Source of the DNA: Paracoccaceae bacterium
Lineage (GTDB): Bacteria; Pseudomonadota; Alphaproteobacteria; Rhodobacterales; Rhodobacteraceae
Direction: 5' to 3'
NCBI GenBank assembly: GCA_007131945.1
Contig: SLPP01000268.1
Coordinates: 1 to 9,885, forward strand
Length of the DNA stretch: 9,885 nucleotides
Shown here: positions 4,443 through 9,885 of the stretch, in pieces
Layout: each line of letters starts with the position of its first letter
How positions within the stretch are numbered: position 1 is the stretch's first letter
Notes under the pieces: model-generated
The model's input: the letters and a program-made list of their open reading frames with translations, nothing else
The model's database searches: none
What the model was told of the DNA's origin: nothing
Program-made: the position numbers and the translations under genes

Positions 4443-5506
4443 TGGTGCATCTGTGGCTGCGCGCCGAGGAGAGGCCCGACGAGGCGCGGGTCGGGCTGAC
4501 GCCCGGGGGCGCGGCGGAACTGATCGCCCGCGGCTTCCGCGTCACCGTCGAGGAGAGCCCGGCGCGCTGCCTGCCGCTGGCAGACTACCTCGCCGCCGGC
4601 TGCGCGGCGGCGCCGGAGGGGTCGTGGCGCGGCGCGCCCGCCGAGGCGATCGTCTTCGGGCTGAAGGAGTTGCGCGAGGAGGCGGCGCCGCTCGTCCATC
4701 GCCACATCCTCTTCGGCCATGCCTACAAGGGGCAGGCGGCGGGGCAGCGTCTGCTGGCGCGGTTCCGGGCCGGGGACGGGGTGCTACTTGATCTCGAATC
4801 GCTCACCGACGCGGCCGGGCGGCGGGTCGCGGCCTTCGGCTACTGGGCGGGCTATGTCGGCGCGGCGGTGGCGCTGAAGGCCTGGGCGGCGCAGGCGCAG
4901 GGCACGATCTGCGGCCCGCTCTCGGTCCATCGCGACCGCGACGCGCTGATTTCCGCGCTCGCCGAGGAGATGGGCGACGTCCTGCGCCCCGACGCGCTGG
5001 TCATCGGCGCGCTCGGCCGCACCGGGCGCGGGGCGGGGGACCTGCTCGAGACGATGCAGGTGCCGGTGAGCCGCTGGGACCAGGCCGAGACCGCGCATGG
5101 CGGCCCCTTCCCCGAGGTGCTGGCGCACGAGGTCTTCCTCAACTGCATCCTGGCCGGGCCCGGCGCCCCGGTCTTCGTGCCGGCCGAGGCGCCGGCGCTG
5201 CCCCGCCGCCTGCGCGTGATCGGCGACATCGCCTGCGATCCGGGCGCCGGTTTCTCGCCGGTCCGGGTCTATGACCGGGTGACGAGCTGGGCCGCGCCGG
5301 CGCGGCGCGTGCACGATGCGCCGGTGCTGGACGTCACGGCGATCGACAACCTGCCGGCGCTCCTGCCGGTCGAGAGCTCGCGCGACTTCGCCGAACAGCT
5401 CCTGCCGCATCTCGCCGCGCTCGACCGGATCGAGGCCGGCATCTGGGCCCGCGCCCGCGCCGCGTTCGAGCGTCATGCCCCCCCGGACCCGCGCACCGGG
5501 ACGTGA
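4442..5506 (+). CDS. Saccharopine dehydrogenase (NAD+, L-lysine-forming)
   Basis: A 354-residue enzyme like yeast Lys1, which interconverts saccharopine with lysine plus 2-oxoglutarate using NAD+. The N-terminal lobe has LRAEERPDEARVGLTP. The catalytic pair corresponding to yeast Lys77 and His96 is Lys75 in FGLKE and His93 in FGHAYKGQ. RRVAAFGYWAGYVGAA follows, and the nucleotide-binding motif VIGALGRTGRGA lies at about 187-198. The family's C-terminal block DNLPALLPVESSRDFAEQLLPHL is present. Length matches stand-alone Lys1 rather than the fused animal enzyme. Alphaproteobacteria normally make lysine by the diaminopimelate route, so a role in lysine or saccharopine turnover, or in a related amino acid, is as likely as biosynthesis. 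The start overlaps the reductase stop by one base, with GGGAGG 5 nt upstream. No lysine-ketoglutarate reductase gene is in the window. Confidence 0.92.
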   Translation: MVHLWLRAEERPDEARVGLTPGGAAELIARGFRVTVEESPARCLPLADYLAAGCAAAPEGSWRGAPAEAIVFGLKELREEAAPLVHRHILFGHAYKGQAAGQRLLARFRAGDGVLLDLESLTDAAGRRVAAFGYWAGYVGAAVALKAWAAQAQGTICGPLSVHRDRDALISALAEEMGDVLRPDALVIGALGRTGRGAGDLLETMQVPVSRWDQAETAHGGPFPEVLAHEVFLNCILAGPGAPVFVPAEAPALPRRLRVIGDIACDPGAGFSPVRVYDRVTSWAAPARRVHDAPVLDVTAIDNLPALLPVESSRDFAEQLLPHLAALDRIEAGIWARARAAFERHAPPDPRTGT

Positions 5507-5554
5507 GCGCGGCGGCGGTTTGCAGCCGCGCGGCGAGCGGCTAGAAGGGACGCG

Positions 5555-6550
5555 ATGCTGCGCTTTGGCCTCTTCCTCGCGCTTGCCGCGGCGGTGATCT
5601 GGGCGGTCCTTGCCGGGCCGCTCTCAGGGCCGGTGCAGGCGCTGCTGCAGCCCGCCGGCCGCTGGCTCCTGGCGCTGCAGGCCGGGTTCCAGGCCGACAT
5701 GGCGCGGCAGTTGCGCGGCGTGCATGCCGGGCAGTCGGCGGCCTTCTGGGGGCTGATGGCGGTCTGCGCCAGCTACGGCTTCCTGCATGCCGCCGGGCCG
5801 GGCCACGGCAAGGCGCTGATCGGCGCCTATGGCGTCGCGCGCCGGGTTCCGGCACTTAGGCTCGCCGGGATCGGGCTCCTTGCCGCGCTCGCCCAGGCGA
5901 CGGCGGCGGTGGCGCTGATCCTCGTCCTCGTCGGGATCGCCGGGCTCGGCCGCGCCGGGATCGAGGAGGTCGATCGCGGGCTCCTGGCCGGGCTGTCGCT
6001 GGCGGCGATCGGCGCGATCGGGCTCTGGCTGATCTGGCGGGCGCTGGCGCGGGTCTCGGCGCTTGCCGCCGCCGGGGACGCCCCGGCCCATGATCACGCC
6101 CATCACCACAGCCATGACCATGCCCATGACCATGCCCATGACCACAGCCATGACCACGCGCCCGGAGGGGAGGCGGCCTGCGCCGGATGCGGCCATGCGC
6201 ATCTGCCGCCGGCCGAGGCGATGCTCGCCGCGACGACCCCGCGCGAGGTCGCGGCGCTCGTTGCCGCGGTCGCCGTGCGGCCGTGCTCGGGCGCGCTGGT
6301 CCTGCTTCTGCTGACCTGGCAGATGGGGCTGCTCTGGGTCGGCATCGCCGGCGCCTATGCGATGGCCGTCGGCACGGCGGGCGTCACGATCGCGCTGGCG
6401 CTGGGGCTGGTTCTCGGGCGCGAGGGGCTCCTGCGCGCCGCCGGCGGGCTGGCGGCGCGGCGCGCGCTGTGGATCGGCGGCGCGATCGAGGCGGCGGCGG
6501 GGCTGGTGCTGCTCCTCGGCGTCCTCTCGGTGGTCGTCGCCTTGCGCTGA
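5555..6550 (+). CDS. NicO/RcnA-type nickel/cobalt exporter with His-rich loop
   Basis: A 331-residue inner-membrane protein with about six or seven hydrophobic segments. The first is N-terminal (residues 4-22); pairs surround the signature H78-AAGPGHGKAL; more lie at roughly 100-130, 143-165, 233-255, 260-290 and 305-330. VRPCSGALVLLL is the second conserved block of NicO transporters. The cytoplasmic or periplasmic loop at 179-202 is six near-identical four-residue units (HDHA/HHHS/HDHS), followed by CAGCGHAH, another potential metal site. In RcnA a similar His-rich loop binds Ni/Co before export. Whether this copy imports or exports cannot be told from sequence. The ATG at 5555 has GAAGGGA just upstream (4-nt spacing). 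It lies 48 bp after saccharopine dehydrogenase and is followed by a GC hairpin. Confidence 0.88.
   Translation: MLRFGLFLALAAAVIWAVLAGPLSGPVQALLQPAGRWLLALQAGFQADMARQLRGVHAGQSAAFWGLMAVCASYGFLHAAGPGHGKALIGAYGVARRVPALRLAGIGLLAALAQATAAVALILVLVGIAGLGRAGIEEVDRGLLAGLSLAAIGAIGLWLIWRALARVSALAAAGDAPAHDHAHHHSHDHAHDHAHDHSHDHAPGGEAACAGCGHAHLPPAEAMLAATTPREVAALVAAVAVRPCSGALVLLLLTWQMGLLWVGIAGAYAMAVGTAGVTIALALGLVLGREGLLRAAGGLAARRALWIGGAIEAAAGLVLLLGVLSVVVALR
6089..6160 (+). repeat. Six 12-bp tandem units encoding the His-rich loop
   Basis: Six consecutive in-frame 12-mers of the type CATGACCATGCC. Units 3 and 4 (6113-6136) are identical and the others differ at one to four bases. Each encodes HDHA, HHHS or HDHS. 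Being a multiple of 3, slippage would lengthen or shorten the metal-binding loop without breaking the frame. Confidence 0.9.
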
Positions 6551-6554
6551 GCCG

Positions 6555-6571
6555 CCGGGGGCTTCCCCCGG
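6555..6571 (+). terminator. Stem-loop after the nickel/cobalt exporter gene
   Basis: CCGGGGG-ctt-CCCCCGG is a perfect 7-bp GC stem with a 3-nt loop, starting 4 bp after the stop codon. No run of Ts follows. It is a plausible end for the lrgAB-to-exporter transcript. Confidence 0.5.
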
Positions 6572-6599
6572 ATGCTTCACAGGTGCATAAAGGCTGGCC

Positions 6600-7994
6600 G
6601 TGCCCTCCGATTCTCCGGGTTTTCTCGTGACCGTCGCCACCGCACCGGCCGCCCTCGGCTTCCGTTCCAACGCCCGCGCCGTCCTCGGCCTGGGCCTGCC
6701 GCTGGTCGGCTCGCACATGGCGCAGTTCTCGCTGCACGTGACCGACACGATCATGCTGGGCTGGTACGGGGTGATCGACCTCGCCGCCGGGGCGCTGGGG
6801 GCGACGATGTTCTTCGCCTTCTTCACGCTCGGCGCGGGCTATGCCAACGCGGTCATGCCGCTGGTCGCCACCGCCGCCGCCGGCGGCGAGGAGGACGAGG
6901 TGCGCCGCGCCACCCGCATGGGAATGTGGCTCTCGATCGGCTATGCGGTGCTGGTCCTGCCCTTCTTCCTCTATGCCGCGCCGATCCTGTCGGTGCTGGG
7001 GCAGGAGGCGGAGGTCTCGGCGATCGGCGGCGCCTATCTCGCCATCGTCGGCTTCGGCCTCGCGCCGGCGCTCCTGGTCATGGTGCTGAAGAGCTATCTC
7101 GCCGCGCTCGGCCGGACGCAGGTGGTGCTCTGGGTCACGGTCTCGGCGGTCTTCGTCAATGCCGCGCTCAACTGGGTCTTCATCTTCGGCAATCTCGGCG
7201 CGCCCGAGATGGGCGCGCGCGGCGCGGCGCTGGCCTCGGTCTTCGTCCAGCTCTTCACGCTGGCGGTGATGCTGGCCTATGCCGTCTGGCTGCCGGCGCT
7301 GCGGCGCTACACGCTGCTCGTGCGTTTCTGGCGGGCGGACTGGCCGGCGCTCTGGCGGGTCAACGCGCTCGGCCTGCCGATCGGGCTGGCCATGCTGGCC
7401 GAGACCGGGCTCTTCGCGGCCTCGGCGGTGATGATGGGCTGGCTGGGCCCGAACCCGCTGGCCGCGCATGCCATCGCGCTGGAGATCACGGCGATGTTCT
7501 TCATGATCCATATGGGCCTCTCGAACGCCGCCACGGTGCTGGTCGGCCGGGCGCGCGGGCGGCGCGACATCGTGGGGCTGCGCGCGGCGGCGCGGGCGTC
7601 GATCGTCATCTCGATGGCGGTCGCGGTGACGACGATGCTGATCTACTTCACGCTGGGCGAGCTGATGGTCGGCGCCTTCCTCGCCCCCGACGACCCCAAG
7701 CGCGCGGTGATCGTGCCCCTGGGCGTCACACTCCTGTGGGTGGCGGCGATCTTCCAGCTGGCCGATGGCGGGCAGGCGATGGCGATGGGGCTCCTGCGCG
7801 GCATCCAGGACACCAAGCTGCCGATGGTCATCGCCGCGGTCAGCTACTGGCTCGTCGGCATCCCGGTGAGCTACGCGCTCGCCTTCGTCCTCGGCTACGA
7901 GGGCGTCGGGCTGTGGCTCGGTCTCGTCGTCGGGCTGGCGGTGGCGGCGGTGGCGCTGATGATCCGCTTCTGGCGCGCGGTCGGCACCGGCTGA
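6600..7994 (+). CDS. MATE-family multidrug/toxin efflux transporter
   Basis: A 464-residue inner-membrane antiporter of the NorM branch, exporting organic cations or drugs in exchange for Na+ or H+. It has about twelve hydrophobic segments in two halves. Family features are the N-terminal LGLGLPLVGSHMAQFSLHVTDTIMLGWYG, the mid-protein LGLPIGLAMLAETGLFAASAVMMGWLG (start of the second half), LAAHAIALEITAMFFMIHMG, and DGGQAMAMGLLRGIQDTKLP near the C-terminus. The length is usual. The GTG at 6600 is chosen from AAAGG at 6589-6593 with 6-nt spacing; a GTG at 6627 is an alternative that removes nine residues. The substrate cannot be read from sequence. The gene stands apart from the preceding cluster, separated by a hairpin. 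Confidence 0.92.
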   Translation: MPSDSPGFLVTVATAPAALGFRSNARAVLGLGLPLVGSHMAQFSLHVTDTIMLGWYGVIDLAAGALGATMFFAFFTLGAGYANAVMPLVATAAAGGEEDEVRRATRMGMWLSIGYAVLVLPFFLYAAPILSVLGQEAEVSAIGGAYLAIVGFGLAPALLVMVLKSYLAALGRTQVVLWVTVSAVFVNAALNWVFIFGNLGAPEMGARGAALASVFVQLFTLAVMLAYAVWLPALRRYTLLVRFWRADWPALWRVNALGLPIGLAMLAETGLFAASAVMMGWLGPNPLAAHAIALEITAMFFMIHMGLSNAATVLVGRARGRRDIVGLRAAARASIVISMAVAVTTMLIYFTLGELMVGAFLAPDDPKRAVIVPLGVTLLWVAAIFQLADGGQAMAMGLLRGIQDTKLPMVIAAVSYWLVGIPVSYALAFVLGYEGVGLWLGLVVGLAVAAVALMIRFWRAVGTG

Positions 7995-7996
7995 CG

Positions 7997-8012
7997 GGCC
8001 GCCCGAGCGGCC
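7997..8012 (+). terminator. Possible stem-loop after the MATE gene
   Basis: GGCCGC-ccga-GCGGCC is a perfect 6-bp stem two bases after the MATE stop. There is no T-tract, and the GC-rich context makes chance palindromes common. Confidence 0.3.
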
Positions 8013-8092
8013 GACCGGGTGGCAGGCGGGCGGCCGCCGGCGTCACGCGCGCGTGCATTGCGCGGCCACCGCCTTTCGACTATGCGGGCGGC

Positions 8093-8512
8093 ATGGGCAA
8101 GGGTCGTTTCAGCTCGGGCAGGGGCCCCTCGCAGCGCCAGCTTCGCGTCGGCGAGGTGATCCGCCGGCGGCTGTCCGAGGTGCTGGTGCGCGCCGATCAC
8201 CACGACCCGGAACTGGCCGGCTTCTCGATCACCGTCTCGGAAGTGCGCTGCTCGCCCGACCTGAAGGTGGCGACGGCCTTCGTCATGCCGCTCGGCGGCG
8301 CCGGCGAGGCGGCGGCGCTGGCCGCGCTGAGGCGCAACAAGGCCGAGCTGCGGCATCTGGTGGCGCAGGGGCTGGAGCTGAAATTCGCCCCCGACCTGCG
8401 CTTCGTCCTCGACGAGAGTTTCGACCGGATGGACGAGGCGCGGCGGATCTTCGCCGAGCCGCGCGTGCAGGCCGATCTGGCCGCCCCCGACGACGATGAT
8501 CCGCGCGGCTGA
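8093..8512 (+). CDS. rbfA: Ribosome-binding factor A
   Basis: A 139-residue cytoplasmic protein that binds the 30S subunit and assists maturation of the 5' end of 16S rRNA, important in cold growth. It has the expected opening SQRQLRVGEVIRRRLSEVL. The KH-like core includes ITVSEVRCSPDLKVATAFV and LRRNKAELRHLVAQGLELKFAPDLRFVLDESFDRMDEARRIF (read in parts at about residues 82-123), the family's most conserved region. A short acidic tail follows. The ATG at 8093 has only a weak GGGCGG upstream but marks where the family begins. The open frame extending upstream to 6572 is a GC-rich artefact overlapping the MATE gene. rbfA is often followed by truB in proteobacteria; here a secreted-enzyme gene overlaps its end by 17 bp. 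Confidence 0.93.
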   Translation: MGKGRFSSGRGPSQRQLRVGEVIRRRLSEVLVRADHHDPELAGFSITVSEVRCSPDLKVATAFVMPLGGAGEAAALAALRRNKAELRHLVAQGLELKFAPDLRFVLDESFDRMDEARRIFAEPRVQADLAAPDDDDPRG

Positions 8513-9254
8513 GGCGCTGGTCGCGGCGCTGGCCGTGCTGCCGGTCCCGGCCCTCGGGCAATGCCTGCAGCTTCTCCACGAGGGCCTGCCCTACACCGTC
8601 TGCGAGGCCGCGGCGGGCGACGACCTGCGGCTCTTCCTGACCGATGAAGCGGGCGCCGCCTATGGCTCTTTCGAGCGGATCGAGGCGGAACTGGCGCCGC
8701 AGGGGCTGGCGCTGGGATTTGCCATGAATGCCGGCATGTACCACCCCGACCGCAGCCCCGTCGGCCTCTATGTCGAGGCTGGCGAGACCCGCGCGCGGCT
8801 GATCACCAGCGAGGGGCCGGGGAATTTCGGCATGCTGCCGAACGGCGTCTTCTGCGTCCGCGGGGGGGAATACGCGGTGATCGAGAGCCGCGCCTTCGCC
8901 GCCGACCCGCCCGATTGCCGGCACGCGACGCAATCGGGGCCGATGCTGGTCATCGACGGCGCGCTGCATCCGCGTTTCCTGCCCGATTCGGAGTCGAAGC
9001 TGATCCGCAACGGCGTCGGCGTCAGCGGTGACGGCAGCCGCGCCTTCTTCGCCATTTCCAACCGCCCGGTCAGCTTCCACCAGTTCGCCCGCCTCTTCCG
9101 CGACGAACTGGAAACCCCGCAGGCGCTCTATTTCGACGGCAATGTCTCGCGCCTGCACGCGCCCGATCTGGGCCGCTCCGACTGGGGAAGGCAGATGGGG
9201 CCGGTCGTCGGGCTGGTCGTGCCGCTGGCCAATGCCGCGGCCGAGGGGGGCTAG
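8496..9254 (+). CDS. Secreted phosphodiester-glycosidase-family protein (DUF2233/NAGPA-like)
   Basis: A 252-residue protein with a signal peptide (MIRAAEALVAALAVLPVPALG, cleavage likely before Gln22-Cys23), so it acts in the periplasm or outside. The body shows the family's blocks: GFAMNAGMYHPDRSPVGLYV, NFGMLPNGVF, ATQSGPMLVIDG, IRNGVGVSGDGSRAFFAIS and the C-terminal ALYFDGNVSRLHAP. Homologues include the mammalian enzyme that uncovers mannose-6-phosphate by removing GlcNAc from a phosphodiester. The bacterial substrates are mostly unknown; a cell-envelope glycan or teichoic-acid-like phosphodiester is a guess. It starts inside the rbfA end (17-bp overlap, different frame) with no clear Shine-Dalgarno sequence, so it is probably translated by coupling. 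The signal peptide supports this start. Confidence 0.85.
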   Translation: MIRAAEALVAALAVLPVPALGQCLQLLHEGLPYTVCEAAAGDDLRLFLTDEAGAAYGSFERIEAELAPQGLALGFAMNAGMYHPDRSPVGLYVEAGETRARLITSEGPGNFGMLPNGVFCVRGGEYAVIESRAFAADPPDCRHATQSGPMLVIDGALHPRFLPDSESKLIRNGVGVSGDGSRAFFAISNRPVSFHQFARLFRDELETPQALYFDGNVSRLHAPDLGRSDWGRQMGPVVGLVVPLANAAAEGG

Positions 9255-9296
9255 GCGCGCGACCCGGCGCGGACTACCTTTGCAGCGGGAGGGGCC

Positions 9297-9885
9297 ATGC
9301 TGCATATCGCCTTCGACAATTCCTACGCGCGCGAGCTCGAGGGGCTCTATGTCCCGGTCGAGGGCGCGCCGGCGCCGGCGCCGCAGATGGTGCTGCTGAA
9401 CGAGGGGCTGGCGCGCGAGCTCGGCCTCGACCCCGCCGCGCTGCAATCGCCCGCGGGGCTGGCCATGCTCACCGGATCGGCCATGCCCGAGGGGGCGGCG
9501 CCGCTGGCCATGGCCTATGCCGGGCACCAGTTCGGCGGATTCGTGCCGCAGCTCGGCGACGGGCGGGCGCTTCTGGTCGGCGAGGTGATCGACCGCGCGG
9601 GCCGGCGGCGCGACATCCATCTCAAGGGCTCGGGGCGCACGCCGTTCTCGCGCGGGGGCGACGGCAAGGCGGCGCTCGGCCCGGTCCTGCGCGAGTTCAT
9701 CGTCGGCGAGGCGATGCACCATCTCGGCGTGCCGACGACGCGCGCGCTCTCGGCGGTGGCGACGGGCGACACGGTCTGGCGCGAGACGCCGCTGCCCGGC
9801 GCGGTGCTCGCCCGCGTCGCGGCGAGCCATCTGCGCGTCGGCACCTTCCAGTTCTTCGCCGCCCGCGGCGACAGCGAGCGGCTGC
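9297..9885 (+). CDS. selO: Protein adenylyltransferase SelO (YdiU), N-terminal part (runs off the right edge)
   Basis: SelO is a pseudokinase-fold enzyme that transfers AMP from ATP to Ser/Thr/Tyr of target proteins, linked to oxidative stress responses; mitochondria keep an orthologue. The 196 codons seen contain the family's [20 protein letters not shown] (71-90), [20 protein letters not shown] (108-127) with the ATP-binding lysine Lys110, [21 protein letters not shown] (131-151) and [18 protein letters not shown]. The catalytic Asp and metal-binding Asn lie beyond the edge. The ATG at 9297 has GGGAGG at 9287-9292, 4 nt away. It lies 42 bp after the phosphodiester-glycosidase gene. Confidence 0.95.
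   Translation, partial: MLHIAFDNSYARELEGLYVPVEGAPAPAPQMVLLNEGLARELGLDPAALQSPAGLAMLTGSAMPEGAAPLAMAYAGHQFGGFVPQLGDGRALLVGEVIDRAGRRRDIHLKGSGRTPFSRGGDGKAALGPVLREFIVGEAMHHLGVPTTRALSAVATGDTVWRETPLPGAVLARVAASHLRVGTFQFFAARGDSERL

Noticed and set aside
3269..5506. A 745-codon open frame ending with saccharopine dehydrogenase
   Set aside because: Its first part is lrgB and the methionine-sulfoxide reductase read in the wrong frame, as Arg/Ala/Gly-rich nonsense. Real homology begins at the ATG at 4442, which has a good ribosome-binding site.
5624..6826. A 400-codon minus-strand open frame opposite the nickel/cobalt exporter
   Set aside because: The plus strand gives a clear membrane transporter. The minus-strand reading is a charged low-complexity shadow.
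6572..8512. A 646-codon open frame ending with rbfA
   Set aside because: The upstream 500 codons are the MATE gene in a shifted frame. RbfA homology starts at 8093.
8283..9830. A 515-codon minus-strand open frame opposite rbfA, the glycosidase-family gene and selO
   Set aside because: It is antisense to three well-recognised genes, has Arg/His-rich low-complexity sequence, and matches no family I recognise. Such frames are common in GC-rich DNA.

Overview
The window is GC-rich chromosomal DNA, dense in third-position G/C, whose proteins look like those of an alphaproteobacterium, most likely a Rhodobacterales/Rhodobacteraceae member. The family assignments come from reading the translations; no database search was run. 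Two genes run off the ends: homogentisate dioxygenase at the left and SelO at the right.

Left part (1-972): hmgA (minus strand, 5' part only) is divergent from a MarR-type regulator (+). A TTGCA-N2-TGCAA palindrome lies between the -35 and the probable -10 of the hmgA promoter, as expected for a local HmgR-like repressor. A degenerate second copy lies 28 bp away.

Accessory insert (about 973-2830): this stretch is visibly less GC-rich than its flanks, especially 973-1110, and has a strong sigma70-like promoter. It encodes a trypsin-like serine protease split by a -1 frame change at a run of six Gs, followed by a 98-residue protein that looks like a free copy of the domain broken by that frame change. 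Between this module and lrgA is 168 bp of non-coding DNA. It contains a 41-bp piece of lrgB (40/41 identical to the intact gene 635 bp downstream), which looks like a rearrangement scar. The protease plus stand-alone domain is the most novel-looking content of the window.

Middle part (2831-6550): five co-directional, tightly packed genes: lrgA and lrgB (8-bp overlap), free methionine-(R)-sulfoxide reductase, NAD+-dependent saccharopine dehydrogenase (TGATG overlap with the reductase gene), and a NicO/RcnA-type nickel/cobalt exporter with a His-rich loop. A GC hairpin follows.

Right part (6600-9885): a MATE efflux transporter, rbfA (30S ribosome maturation), a secreted phosphodiester-glycosidase-family protein overlapping the end of rbfA by 17 bp, and the start of selO (protein AMPylase). 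These read as ordinary core and housekeeping genes. No tRNA, rRNA, CRISPR array or transposase gene was seen.
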